Assembly: GCF_900156375.1 (NCBI RefSeq)
Contig: NZ_FTNK01000028.1
Coordinates: forward strand, 1 to 36,902
Direction: 5' to 3'
DNA length: 36,902 bases
Source of the DNA: Paenibacillus macquariensis
Lineage (GTDB): Bacteria > Bacillota > Bacilli > Paenibacillales > Paenibacillaceae
Shown: piece by piece, positions 8,689 to 17,422 of the stretch
How the letters are laid out: the number at the start of each line of letters is the position of its first letter
How positions within the stretch are numbered: position 1 is the first letter of the stretch
The notes under the pieces: generated by a model
Seen by the model: only the letters and a program-made list of their open reading frames with translations
Databases searched by the model: none
What the model was told of the DNA's origin: nothing
Made by a program: the position numbers and the translations under genes

Positions 8689-9619
8689 GAACCGGCACCC
8701 CCTTGTTCTTGCTGCGTTCCGTCAGGGAGCAGCTGATAATTCGATCCAGTAATGCGCTGAACGATAGTCCTGCTGCGGCACTACTTTTGGGAAGAAGACT
8801 CGTTGAAGTCATCCCAGGCAGCGTATTGACCTCCAGTACATACGGATCACCATCCAACAACAGAATATCGACCCGGGCATACACACTGCACTTCAATGCT
8901 TTGTAACAGGTCATTGCTGCCCTCCGTACCGACTGCTCTAGCTCCGGTGGCAGGGTCAATACCACCTCATCCGCTCCACCTTCCTCATACTTGGCACTGT
9001 AATCGAACCATTCCGAAGACGCCGAAGTGATCCCTACTACAGGCAGGAGTTCCCCATCCAGAATAGAGCAGGTGATCTCTTGGCCCACGATATACCGTTC
9101 AATCAGGATCGACTGATCAGTGTCACTCATAAAAGCCTTCAACACCGCGCTGTGCAACCCCTGTTCATCGTTCACCTTTTCCATCCCGATACTGGAACCA
9201 CCTGAATTCGGCTTCACCATCACCGGATACCCCAACCGTTCAACGGCTTCCGGCGAATAGTCATCCAAGCTGTCCCAGCATAGCCAGTCGGGCGTGTAGA
9301 CCCCTTCATAACGGAGGATTTTTTTGGACAGATCCTTATTCATGCACAGGCTGCTCGCCAGTACGCCGCTTCCTGTATACGGTATGCCCAGTGTCTCCAA
9401 CATCCCCTGTATCGTTCCGTCCTCACCATAAGCCCCATGAAGAGCCAACAGAGCAAAGTCAAGCCCCTTTACCTTCTCCACAAGTTCCTCCGGCTTATTG
9501 AATACAACTGGAATCACCTCATATTGATTACGGTCCAGATGATTCATCATTTCTTTGCCCGTGTTCAGCGACACCTCAATTTCAGACGAAATGCCCCCCA
9601 TAATTACGCCAACCTTCAT
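8678..9619 (-). CDS. ddl: D-alanine--D-alanine ligase
   Basis: The 313-residue ATP-grasp enzyme joins two D-Ala for the peptidoglycan stem. Visible are the N-terminal VGVIMGGISSEIEVSL, HGAYGEDGTIQ (61-71), the ATP-binding VKPNSGGSSIG (135-145), ARVDI and the C-terminal metal/substrate loop EVNTLPGMT. Length is normal for the short Ddl form. In-frame starts exist at 9628 (GTG), 9622 and 9619; AAGGAG at 9633-9628 is eight bases from 9619, so that start is preferred. It lies between the MocR-type regulator and the overlapping aminotransferase. Bacillales often carry a second ddl elsewhere; this copy may be the regulated one. Confidence 0.92.
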   Translation of the reverse strand: MKVGVIMGGISSEIEVSLNTGKEMMNHLDRNQYEVIPVVFNKPEELVEKVKGLDFALLALHGAYGEDGTIQGMLETLGIPYTGSGVLASSLCMNKDLSKKILRYEGVYTPDWLCWDSLDDYSPEAVERLGYPVMVKPNSGGSSIGMEKVNDEQGLHSAVLKAFMSDTDQSILIERYIVGQEITCSILDGELLPVVGITSASSEWFDYSAKYEEGGADEVVLTLPPELEQSVRRAAMTCYKALKCSVYARVDILLLDGDPYVLEVNTLPGMTSTSLLPKSSAAAGLSFSALLDRIISCSLTERSKNKGVPVHVE

Positions 9620-9632
9620 CATCAGCACTCCT

Positions 9633-11084
9633 TCATCCCATTAGTTTGTGCGCTGTTTGGCCAATAACCTCGATCCCCTTGCGGATATCCTCATCCGCCA
9701 CTCTGGAGAATCCCAGCCGCATCGTATGCTGCCCGCCGCCATCGGTATAGAACATCTCTCCTGCCGTAAAAATAACCCCTTGATCACGACACGCCGCAAG
9801 TAATTCTCTCGTGTTAAATCCCTCGGCAAATGCCACGAATAAATGAAGTCCCCCATCGCCCGTCAATGTTTGGTAAGGAACATGCTGCTTGCAGCATTCC
9901 AAGGTCAGCTCATACTTCCGTTTATATTCCGCTCTCGCCTTTTTCAAATATTTCTCCAGATTGCCGTTGTACAAATATTGATAGAGAATCGATTGATCCA
10001 AAGTTGAAGTATGAATTGTCTGTGCCCGCTTGATACTCTCTAGGTAATAGATCAGTTCCTGATCAGCTAAGACCCAGCCTACCCGAAGGCCGGGGAACAA
10101 GACTTTGGAGAAGCTTCCGAGATAAATCACACTGTTGCCTGCACCGGCCGTTGCAATCAGCGGAGATACATGCGACCCCGAATAACGCAGCTCTTCATTA
10201 AAGCCATCCTCGATGACCGGAATATCGTATCCCGCCATCAGCTTCATCAGGCCCTGTCTTTTCTCAGGAGACATGACAATCCCGGTCGGATTATGGTACG
10301 AAGGCACGAAGTAGGCACAATCGTACTCTCCCTCATTCAACGCCTTCTCCAACTCTCCCAGGTGAATGCCATCCCGCTCCATGGGAATACCCTTGATCCC
10401 GAAGCCGTGCAGCTTGAGATTCTTGATCGCCGTATGATGCGTGGGATTCTCGGTCAGAACATGACCACTCTTCCGGTTCAGGGCGGACAGCACGATATTA
10501 AAACCCTCCGTAAAGCCATTGGTGATCAGAATATCTTTACCCTTCATATCCACGCCCTTGTGCTCCATATATTGGTGCAAATAATCAATCAACGGCTTGT
10601 AGCCCTTGGCATAGCCGTAGTTCAGCAGGACATTTCCTTCTACTGCCATACGATCCATAAAGGCCCGCTTTACATTGTCGAGGTCGAACAACCCCTCATC
10701 AGGCGCAATACTGGTAAAAGAAATCGTCCCCTTCTCCGCACGGATACCGTGCTTCATAATATCCAGCTCTTCGGCAAGCAAGGCGTGCCCATTCAAATGC
10801 GCTTTCCAATCCATAATTCGAGACGAGACCTTAAGCGTGCCAGGTGCAGAAGGGGACACGTAGTTCCCTTGACCTTTAACGGCGTAGACAAACCCGTCGT
10901 CCTCCAGCCCCTCATAAGCGGCGATTACCGAGTTGCGACTAACCTGCAGCAGCACACCCATTTCACGTGTGGACGGGAGCTTCTGCTTACCTTGCAGCGC
11001 GCCTTTTATAATTAAATGCTTCATATAGTCTTTGACTTGTATATATACCGGTCGTCCTGCAATGAGCTTGAAATCCTTAAACAT
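9633..11084 (-). CDS. ddlR: MocR/GabR-type regulator with aminotransferase domain (DdlR-like)
   Basis: The 483-residue protein fuses a GntR winged helix (about residues 12-75; KLPSTREMGVLLQVSRNSV) to a fold-type I aminotransferase-like domain with PSYHNPTG (261-268), Asp293 and the PLP Lys327 in GSFSKVLFPGLRVG. Such MocR proteins sense PLP or an amino-acid-PLP adduct rather than catalyse. In Brevibacillus brevis a MocR regulator named DdlR controls the adjacent ddl gene; here ddl follows after 13 bases, so the same role is likely. The start ATG is preceded by a GGGGGCGATG region. A terminator hairpin lies 40 bases upstream. Confidence 0.87.
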   Translation of the reverse strand: MFKDFKLIAGRPVYIQVKDYMKHLIIKGALQGKQKLPSTREMGVLLQVSRNSVIAAYEGLEDDGFVYAVKGQGNYVSPSAPGTLKVSSRIMDWKAHLNGHALLAEELDIMKHGIRAEKGTISFTSIAPDEGLFDLDNVKRAFMDRMAVEGNVLLNYGYAKGYKPLIDYLHQYMEHKGVDMKGKDILITNGFTEGFNIVLSALNRKSGHVLTENPTHHTAIKNLKLHGFGIKGIPMERDGIHLGELEKALNEGEYDCAYFVPSYHNPTGIVMSPEKRQGLMKLMAGYDIPVIEDGFNEELRYSGSHVSPLIATAGAGNSVIYLGSFSKVLFPGLRVGWVLADQELIYYLESIKRAQTIHTSTLDQSILYQYLYNGNLEKYLKKARAEYKRKYELTLECCKQHVPYQTLTGDGGLHLFVAFAEGFNTRELLAACRDQGVIFTAGEMFYTDGGGQHTMRLGFSRVADEDIRKGIEVIGQTAHKLMG

Positions 11085-11124
11085 TCATCATCGCCCCCAT
11101 AGCTATCATGGCACAGTCAGCAGG

Positions 11125-11172
11125 GTAAAAAAAGAACCACGACCCCGGATTTTTCATCCAGTCGTGGTTCTT
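11125..11172 (-). terminator. Terminator or attenuator in the ddlR leader
   Basis: AAGAACCACGAC (11132-11143) and GTCGTGGTTCTT (11161-11172) form a perfect 12-bp stem, with a second GGAT/ATCC pairing in the loop. On the minus strand it ends in a run of seven T, a textbook intrinsic terminator. It lies 41 bases before the ddlR start codon and just after a candidate promoter, so it may attenuate ddlR-ddl rather than end an upstream gene. Confidence 0.8.
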
Positions 11173-11188
11173 AGGGGCTTATCCTCTT

Positions 11189-11217
11189 ATATTATTGGTG
11201 TTATCTGGAGCAGTTAA
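11189..11217 (-). promoter_or_regulatory. Candidate sigma-A promoter of the ddlR operon
   Basis: On the minus strand TTAACT (11217-11212), 17 bases, then TAATAT (11194-11189); each box matches consensus at four of six positions. A start just downstream would place the terminator hairpin at the beginning of the leader. A GC-rich stretch at 11240-11280 can also form a GGAC/GTCC hairpin. No gene was seen in 11218-11378. Confidence 0.4.
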
Positions 11218-11378
11218 AAATGTCGCCCTCTGTGTGATGGGCAGCTCCTGGGGACTACGTCCGGGAGCGCGGGCGGTAACGAAATAGTACATAAGAGTTA
11301 GAATAATACTTTTTAGGTTTGCATATACGCCCTAATCATTTAATCCCTTTCCATTGAGAAATTTGAGACATCCTCTTG

Positions 11379-12530
11379 CTACATTTTTTTTCTGGTAGTA
11401 TATAAATCAGAGGCTTCATCAAAGTAGAAGCGACGTTTTTCTTTGCCAAACATGACTAACATAACATGGATGAACAACACCATCGACAAAATCATAAAGA
11501 TTATTCCAGCACCTAGCGTTAGGAATATAGATGCCTTATAAAATGGAGAGTCCATTGATAGTTCCACGTTATTCAATGTATTTGCTATTACTGTTGTGAA
11601 GTACATAGCGTAAATAGCACCAAAACGTTTAAATAATCGCTTGTTTGTTTCAGCTCTACTTACTTTACTGTCATAGCGATAGCGCATAATTTTAGTACCT
11701 ATTGTATATCCGTTCCAAATCCATGGAATAATAAAAAATGCTACAAATAGTGCAATTGTATTCGCAATAAATTCACTAACCTCATTAACATTTGTCATTT
11801 TCAACACAACTTTAACTACCTTGTCACTGATGAATAAATCAATAATAACAGCCAGCAACACAGACATCCCTCTTACTTGGTCAAGAGCTAATAATCTTTC
11901 TGCCTTCTCATTAATTTTCTTTTTTGATGGGAATAACGCTAACACAGCTGGAGCGATAAAGAAGCCCACTACCCCACCAGTAGTATTCAACATTAAATCA
12001 TCCACATCAAAAATGCGATAAGCGCAATTATAAATTCCGTAAATACCAGTTACCTGTGTTACCTCATAGAATAATGTTAATAAGAACGTGATTCCCAGAG
12101 CTTTCTTCCAATATTTTTTACTTTGAAAAAAGTATCTCAAATAAACGCCAAAAGGTAATAATAGCAAGAAATTGAAAAAAGCTTGATAGAATGAGGGTTG
12201 ATTAAATAACAGTCTATACGTTCCAGGCTGTGATAAAACGATACTACTACTATCAAAGGTGTTTACCACAAATCGAAATGGCAAAAGTGAATAATGCTGT
12301 GTATCAGGTTTTTGTAGCGAACAAGTATCGCGTATTTCAGGCAACGGCAACAATACTAAAAATAACGCTGATAAAAAGTAGAAGATAAATGAAAATGAGA
12401 TTAGCGTGGTAGAAAGTGGAAGATAATTGTATTTTCTATATGTATAAATGAGCCAAGGGATAAATAAGACAAATACTAAAACAACAAAAAAGATAGCTGC
12501 CACATTGATTGGTTCAGTATATGCTGACAT
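11379..12530 (-). CDS. VanZ-like / RDD-domain multi-pass membrane protein
   Basis: Predicted 383 residues with many hydrophobic segments. The N-terminal part carries a VanZ-like domain (FYFLSALFLVLLPLP, LLLPFGVYLRYFF, and the hallmark YEVTQVTGIYGIYNCAYRIFDVDDLMLNTTGG). The C-terminal part resembles an RDD domain (VRGMSVLLAVIIDLFI and WNGYTIGTKIMRYRY). VanZ family members are linked to teicoplanin resistance, but most are of unknown function. The longer ATG at 12548 is unlikely because its own codons form the RBS (GGAGGGAG) for the ATG at 12530. It follows on the same strand as the ddl operon but with its own gap. Confidence 0.8.
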   Translation of the reverse strand: MSAYTEPINVAAIFFVVLVFVLFIPWLIYTYRKYNYLPLSTTLISFSFIFYFLSALFLVLLPLPEIRDTCSLQKPDTQHYSLLPFRFVVNTFDSSSIVLSQPGTYRLLFNQPSFYQAFFNFLLLLPFGVYLRYFFQSKKYWKKALGITFLLTLFYEVTQVTGIYGIYNCAYRIFDVDDLMLNTTGGVVGFFIAPAVLALFPSKKKINEKAERLLALDQVRGMSVLLAVIIDLFISDKVVKVVLKMTNVNEVSEFIANTIALFVAFFIIPWIWNGYTIGTKIMRYRYDSKVSRAETNKRLFKRFGAIYAMYFTTVIANTLNNVELSMDSPFYKASIFLTLGAGIIFMILSMVLFIHVMLVMFGKEKRRFYFDEASDLYTTRKKM

Positions 12531-12729
12531 TTTTTCTCCCTCCTTCATAGCATGTTCATATCACTTCATAGCGCACTTCTCTTTAAATATACTTGGTTGT
12601 ACAATACATTTTTTGAACTTTAATATTACTCCCTTATTATTTACACCAAAATTATATTTATCCTACGGTAACACTTTCACATACTCGATTGTGGAATCCT
12701 AGGGATCATTCATATACGCCATTACCCGG

Positions 12730-12761
12730 AAAAACCACCAATTTATTTTTTGGTGGTTTTT
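12730..12761 (-). terminator. Terminator after the M1-type peptidase gene
   Basis: AAAAACCACCAA (12730-12741) pairs exactly with TTGGTGGTTTTT (12750-12761). Because the stem starts with A and ends with T runs it can work in both directions. It lies 20 bases past the peptidase stop. Confidence 0.85.
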
Positions 12762-12781
12762 CTAAGACTGCCAGTGATTTA

Positions 12782-14983
12782 TTATTCCGCAAATAGTTTC
12801 GCCAACGGATTTTCAACCTTTTGTTCACTGTTGATCTTGCCTGTGTTATTCATCACATAATATTGATAGAAATGGCTTGAAAAACTCAATGATTCCGATG
12901 CTTTAGCCATAAATGAATCTGTAGTTCGATCACTCAATTGGTCCCCTGTCCAAAAATAATGCAGCATGAGACGATTCTGGTTATACGGATGTTTGATAAT
13001 GTAGGCTCCGGATTGATTAGACTTATTCATGATATCCCGCCATTTAAAACCGATGGTATCAGCACGTTTGATGATGCTGGACTTCAAGGCTTGTACGAAT
13101 CCATTCGCATCCGGTTCGCCGATGACAATCACATTGCTGTCCCCCAGCTCTTTCTTAAGTTCGTTTTTCAATACTTGACGTTCCGTTATAACGGTTGGCT
13201 TTATCCCGGATATCTGTAAGAAGCCTTGAATCTGGCTGAGCAGCTGATCTTGCTGTTTTGTTGCTTTGTCCGATGTCAAACGGTCGCTCAAGATAATCGT
13301 TAGCGGCTCGCCCTGCAACGTTTTATCGAAAATTCGGCTCATCGTTTCAAACGGTACCGCTGGAAACTGGGCAAACACCGAATGGTATATTGATTTAAAT
13401 TGCTCGTGCATATAAGCAGCTTCCTCGTCCGCCGTTAGACGATATTCAGGCTTCAAAGAATAATTCGGGTTGCGCAGATCCACTTCCCAATCATCCCTGA
13501 CCTTTTTGCCCGCTTTGTTCTCAATGATTTGCAGTAGTCCGTCGATTGTTGCATTTTTGTATACATACTGGTTAAAATATGTCTGCATCAACTCATCAAA
13601 CTTCTCTTCGCCAAGCGTACGATACAACTCATAGATGGCTTGACGGCCTTTTTTATAAAAAATGGCGTCGGGAGAATCTCCAACCTTATCATTGGTCGCA
13701 TCAAGCGGACTATCTAACGATACTTCATCGAATTGAATCACTTTGAATCCATTTAACGGATTTCCTTGTTTCTCATAGAAATAAACCATAGAGAAATCTG
13801 CAAATCCTTCATCCAGAAATGATTCCGTCTCGGAATTATTTCCAATTAATGCATGGAACCATTGATGCGCAATTTCATGGACAAATGCTGAATGGTTTGA
13901 AATATCTGGCTGACCCTGGATCAAGCCCATCTGAATCATTCGCGAAAATTCAACAGCGAGCCCTTCAACGTACGATTCAACAATTCTGAACTCCGGATAA
14001 GGATATTTACCATATTTTTCGCTGAAGAAGTTACTGACTTTAAACGCTTGATCAATATATTGATCGATAATCTGTTTTTTGTCTTTCTGGTTGTCAAAGT
14101 AATAGTATTGTATGGTCAGACCATCACGTGTAACACTTTCTACTTTAAAATCCGGACTCGCGAAGAAGACAAATTCTCTCGTATTATTCGCAGTGGCCGT
14201 TACCATCTTACGTCCTGCTTCGGCATCCTGTACGGTCAGTGTTCCAGGCATGGAAACTTGGTAATCTGCGGGTACATTCATGGTTACCTGGTAATCCGCA
14301 GCATCATAATAATCGGATTCAAATGTAGTACTGTAAGGAGTTTTGTCCCACGTATGATCTGCAGGGTCATAGACCGAAAGCACAGGGAACCAATGAGCGC
14401 CGTTGATGATATTTTTGTAGTGGGACAACCGCTGCGAGCCATAAGGAATGTTCACGTCAAATTCAAGCTCCAGTGTGATGGATTGCCCGGGCTGCAATGC
14501 TTGTCCCAATACAACCGTAAGTGCCTGATTCGTATTATCGAACTTCAAGGGTTGACCTAACGACTTCACATTGTTAATATCAATGCCGCCCAGGAAATCC
14601 TCAGGTTTCTTATCCGGATTCTCCTTCTTCATTCGTTCATTTGAATTTTCGAACAAACTCGACTGTGTTTCCTTTGAACGGTTTGCATCTGCAAAGGTGT
14701 GAAATACAATATTGTCCAGTGTATCCTTCGTGTTGTTCCGATAGGTCACGGTTTCTGTACCGTGAATCGTCATCTTCTTCTCATCAAGCCTGGCGTCTAC
14801 TTGATAGCGCGCAAGCTGATGAACAGCCGCATCTGCTTCTACTAATGAATCGTTCTGAAGCGTTGGCTTCGCCGCCATCACTACTCCTGTCCCGAAAACA
14901 GGGCCAGCGCTCAACGCGATAACAAGACTGCCTGCAATTATGCACTTCGGTAGTGTAGTATTCCAATGTTTAAGTTTATTCAT
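12782..14983 (-). CDS. Secreted M1-family (gluzincin) metallopeptidase
   Basis: The 733-residue protein has an N-terminal signal segment (CIIAGSLVIALSAGPVFGTGVVMA), an M1-like N-terminal beta domain, and the zinc site HEIAH (His369, His373) followed after 18 residues by Glu392 in DEGFADF. The usual exopeptidase motif GXMEN is absent; GLAVE (341-345) stands in its place, so N-terminal amine recognition may differ. The C-terminal third is unlike classic aminopeptidases. RBS AGGAGGAG precedes the ATG. Likely acts outside the membrane on peptides or proteins; substrate unknown. Confidence 0.85.
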   Translation of the reverse strand: MNKLKHWNTTLPKCIIAGSLVIALSAGPVFGTGVVMAAKPTLQNDSLVEADAAVHQLARYQVDARLDEKKMTIHGTETVTYRNNTKDTLDNIVFHTFADANRSKETQSSLFENSNERMKKENPDKKPEDFLGGIDINNVKSLGQPLKFDNTNQALTVVLGQALQPGQSITLELEFDVNIPYGSQRLSHYKNIINGAHWFPVLSVYDPADHTWDKTPYSTTFESDYYDAADYQVTMNVPADYQVSMPGTLTVQDAEAGRKMVTATANNTREFVFFASPDFKVESVTRDGLTIQYYYFDNQKDKKQIIDQYIDQAFKVSNFFSEKYGKYPYPEFRIVESYVEGLAVEFSRMIQMGLIQGQPDISNHSAFVHEIAHQWFHALIGNNSETESFLDEGFADFSMVYFYEKQGNPLNGFKVIQFDEVSLDSPLDATNDKVGDSPDAIFYKKGRQAIYELYRTLGEEKFDELMQTYFNQYVYKNATIDGLLQIIENKAGKKVRDDWEVDLRNPNYSLKPEYRLTADEEAAYMHEQFKSIYHSVFAQFPAVPFETMSRIFDKTLQGEPLTIILSDRLTSDKATKQQDQLLSQIQGFLQISGIKPTVITERQVLKNELKKELGDSNVIVIGEPDANGFVQALKSSIIKRADTIGFKWRDIMNKSNQSGAYIIKHPYNQNRLMLHYFWTGDQLSDRTTDSFMAKASESLSFSSHFYQYYVMNNTGKINSEQKVENPLAKLFAE

Positions 14984-15061
14984 GTTGCTCCTCCTAATTA
15001 TACGTTCCTAATCATGATCGTAGATCTTCGAATGTGTACAAAGATTAGTATAAAGCTCTTA

Positions 15062-15100
15062 CCTTACACCAGTTTTATTGAAACCTTACATTAACCTTAA
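15062..15100 (-). promoter_or_regulatory. 11-bp-phased CCTTA/TAAGG repeats upstream of the peptidase
   Basis: TAAGG (minus strand) occurs at 15099-15095, 15088-15084 and 15066-15062, that is with spacings of 11 and 22 bases. Direct repeats one helical turn apart are typical of OmpR/PhoB-type response regulator sites. A TATACT -10 box follows at about 15053-15048 with no good -35, as at activated promoters. Confidence 0.4.
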
Positions 15101-15275
15101 AAAGGAATCGCTTATAGTTTCAGATTGAAGTGCTTCCCTTGATCAGTTTTATTTGTTGCACCAAAACCCGTTTTTTTTTTTTGTTATGCACCTCAAAATC
15201 TCACAATCTAAGTGGTTCGAATCTACTCAGTAACTTTCCCCTTTAACAAGATCGGATATCCGCCATGGAATCTGG

Positions 15276-15331
15276 GTAAACGTCAAATAGCCCCCCATCT
15301 TTCAAAAATTGGGGGGCTATTTGACGTTTAC
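15276..15331. repeat. 22-bp perfect inverted repeat with 12-base loop
   Basis: The arm at 15276-15297 (begins GTAAACGTC, ends AGCCCCCCA) and the arm at 15310-15331 are exact reverse complements. The hairpin lacks a T tract on either side, so it is not a standard terminator, though it could end the TetR gene transcript (stop at 15500). The rest of 15101-15499 contains a T12 tract at about 15170-15181 and a small CCATTT/AAATGG hairpin near 15410, but no gene. Confidence 0.8.
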
Positions 15332-15499
15332 GGAAGAGCACAGTATTTGAATCTACCGTTAACACTGCAAGTATGATTCCCCTAGAGATGCCATAAAGAC
15401 ACACAATCATGCCATTTCAAAAAATGGAATTTGGCTTAGTGGTGACACTCAGATCTATCAGTAATAGCTGTGTGACTTGTCGATCAGATCGCTTCCCCT

Positions 15500-16159
15500 T
15501 TAGGTGTTATGATCTGGCAACAACGAGCTGACAATCAAAGACAACGTTTGCCTGTATACCGCATGGGCCGATTGTATATCTCCCAAATGTCCACCAAAGT
15601 AAAGATGAATAACGCCGTGGAGCGAGGCCCAGAATATACGTATAACGGATTCCGTGTCATACTGGTCGGGAATCAGTCCTTTTTCTTGCGCATTGCTAAT
15701 CACAGTCAATAATTGCCGCATGGCTGTTACGGTGCCATGCATACTCTCCTCGTCCGGCTTGAAATCTGAGAAAGCTCCTCCGAACATCAGCTTATAATAA
15801 CTGGAGTAACGCTGCCCAAATTGCCAAAAGGTCTCTCCTAAGTTCAGCATTTGCTGTGCCGGATCAGCAGCTTGTGGCGTTCCCTCGAATTCATTAGCGA
15901 GAAGCTTACAACCGTCCAGATACAACTGCTGAGCCAAGCCCTCTTTATTGACAAACAAGCTATAAATGATTTTTGTCGAGCAACCCATTTTCTGCGATAC
16001 TTTACGCACAGTAACGGCTTCCGGCCCCTCTTCTTGCAAGAGAGTTGCCGCAGCTTCAACAACGAACTTGCGGAGATTTTCAATATTTTGCAAGCGAGCT
16101 TCTTGGTAAGTGTTCAACTTTCGTGTGTTCGCATTGGAGGAGATATCTTGCTCGCTCAT
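15500..16159 (-). CDS. TetR/AcrR-family transcriptional regulator
   Basis: The 219-residue protein has an N-terminal TetR helix-turn-helix (EAAATLLQEEGPEAVTVRKV, then CSTKIIYSLF) and a C-terminal ligand domain of the WHG type (FWASLHGVIHLYFGG). The ATG at 16159 is preferred over GTG/ATG at 16168/16165 because AAGGTG is six bases upstream of it. It is divergent from an SDR oxidoreductase gene with a 284-bp regulatory gap that holds promoters and inverted repeats, so it most likely represses that operon and itself. Inducer unknown. Confidence 0.88.
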   Translation of the reverse strand: MSEQDISSNANTRKLNTYQEARLQNIENLRKFVVEAAATLLQEEGPEAVTVRKVSQKMGCSTKIIYSLFVNKEGLAQQLYLDGCKLLANEFEGTPQAADPAQQMLNLGETFWQFGQRYSSYYKLMFGGAFSDFKPDEESMHGTVTAMRQLLTVISNAQEKGLIPDQYDTESVIRIFWASLHGVIHLYFGGHLGDIQSAHAVYRQTLSLIVSSLLPDHNT

Positions 16160-16222
16160 AATCATCACCTTCGGTTATCATATTTTCGTCAGGAAACAAA
16201 GTTTCTTGCTCTCTTATCAGGA

Positions 16223-16251
16223 ATTTTATACAGATGTTAGGCAGTTGTCAA
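16223..16251 (-). promoter_or_regulatory. Sigma-A promoter of the tetR gene
   Basis: On the minus strand TTGACA (16251-16246), 17 bases, TAAAAT (16228-16223): a perfect -35 and a five-of-six -10. The start codon is about 64 bases downstream. Confidence 0.8.
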
Positions 16252-16278
16252 AGAGACGTTGGATGTTCAAAAATCATA

Positions 16279-16307
16279 TTGACATGCTAAAAAAGATTGG
16301 TTACAAT
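16279..16307 (+). promoter_or_regulatory. Sigma-A promoter of the SDR operon
   Basis: TTGACA (16279-16284), 17 bases, TACAAT (16302-16307): near-perfect consensus. It faces away from the tetR promoter, so the two transcripts are divergent. Confidence 0.85.
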
Positions 16308-16326
16308 GAATCCCAATGGAAACACT

Positions 16327-16398
16327 GTTACCGAATACAATGATTCTTAACTTTCTTAGAAGTTGAGAATTGGGGATTACTTCTAAGTATTAGGTAAC
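16327..16398. promoter_or_regulatory. Nested inverted repeats, candidate TetR operator
   Basis: The outer pair is GTTACCGAATAC (16327-16338) with GTATTAGGTAAC (16387-16398), 11 of 12 complementary. The inner pair is ATTCTTAACTT (16343-16353) with AAGTTGAGAAT (16360-16370), 10 of 11 complementary. Both lie directly downstream of the SDR promoter, where a repressor could block elongation or where the leader RNA could fold. Which pair the TetR protein binds cannot be told. Confidence 0.5.
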
Positions 16399-16443
16399 AT
16401 TGTTTCTGAACGATAACATCGTATCTAAAAGGAGAGTAGCGCT

Positions 16444-17289
16444 ATGACAATGCAAGGGAAATGGGCGCTCGTCACGGGTGCTTCTTCCGGTATTGGAGAG
16501 CAATTCGCGAGACAACTGGCCAAACAAGGCAGCCATTTGGTACTCGTGGCCCGATCGGAGAGCAAGCTTGAGAGCCTGGCATCAGAGCTCAGAAAGATGT
16601 ATGGCATCAAAGCCGAGGTAATCTCTATGGATCTTTCGAAAGAGGGCACGCCCAGCGAGTTATATCAGAAATGTCGACTTTTGAAAGTGGATATCGAAAT
16701 GCTGATCAACAACGCAGGCTTTGCTACACATGGTTTATTTGAACAAGTGTCAGGTGAGCGTCAACATGAAGAAGTTATGCTCAATGTCGCCTCTGTTGTA
16801 GATATGACCCACTTGTTCTTGCCGGACATGTTGCACAGAAGCTCAGGTGCAGTTATCAATGTTGCTTCAACCGCTGGATTTCAACCACTTCCCTATATGG
16901 CGGTATATGGGGCAACGAAAGCTTTCGTCCTGTCATTTACTCAAGCGTTATGGTTTGAAAATCGCGACCGCGGCATCAAATTCTTCGCACTTTGTCCCGG
17001 TTCAACGGACACTAGTTTCTTTAATGTCGTAGGAGCGGAAGAAGCCTCCGTCGGAAAGAAAGACACACCAGAAAGAGTTGTAGAGGTTGCACTTCGCGCG
17101 TTGAAGGAAGGGAAAGTGTATGTTGTTCCGGGTGTGCAGAATTATCTCGGGGCGCAGTTATCGCGATTCATTACACGAAAGCAAAGTCTTCGGCTTGTTG
17201 GAAGCATGATTCGTCCGCGTGAAGGATACAGCAGCAATAATAAGAATCCGGGTAATCAATCTGATCTTGCAAGGAGGACAATTAAATGA
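16444..17289 (+). CDS. Short-chain dehydrogenase/reductase
   Basis: The 281-residue classical SDR has the NAD(P)-binding TGASSGIG (11-18), NNAG (89-92), catalytic Ser142 and the YxxxK pair Tyr155/Lys159 in YGATK. An Arg at 37 (VARSESK) suggests NADPH preference. RBS AAAGGAGAG lies before ATG. Its stop overlaps the next ATG (ATGA), which shows that a further gene once followed in the operon. Likely reduces or oxidises a small carbonyl compound under TetR control; the substrate is unknown. Confidence 0.9.
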   Translation: MTMQGKWALVTGASSGIGEQFARQLAKQGSHLVLVARSESKLESLASELRKMYGIKAEVISMDLSKEGTPSELYQKCRLLKVDIEMLINNAGFATHGLFEQVSGERQHEEVMLNVASVVDMTHLFLPDMLHRSSGAVINVASTAGFQPLPYMAVYGATKAFVLSFTQALWFENRDRGIKFFALCPGSTDTSFFNVVGAEEASVGKKDTPERVVEVALRALKEGKVYVVPGVQNYLGAQLSRFITRKQSLRLVGSMIRPREGYSSNNKNPGNQSDLARRTIK

Positions 17290-17351
17290 AAACTATACAA
17301 CTGAAAAACGGCTTCGGCTTTGAGGAATTAACCTTGACGGAACTTGGCTGA
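17286..17351 (+). pseudogene. 21-codon stub, likely remnant of an MDR/zinc-type alcohol dehydrogenase gene
   Basis: Behind a perfect AGGAGG and with an ATGA overlap to the SDR gene, a frame encodes MKTIQLKNGFGFEELTLTEL plus Gly and then stops. The sequence looks like the first beta strand of medium-chain (quinone oxidoreductase-like) dehydrogenases, for example xxIxLxxFGxExLxLxE. The strong start signal with almost no product suggests an internal deletion that removed the rest of the gene. Family assignment is tentative. Confidence 0.4.
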
Positions 17352-17422
17352 AGGAAAGCAGTATTTTGGTAAAATCGTAGTCCAAATCTAAATCTCACTA
17401 AAATGACAAAGGAGACACACTA

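Noticed and set aside
11125..11280. T-box or other known riboswitch before ddlR
   Set aside because: No AGGGTGGNACCGCG-type T-box sequence or other riboswitch consensus was found; only a terminator and a GC-rich hairpin.
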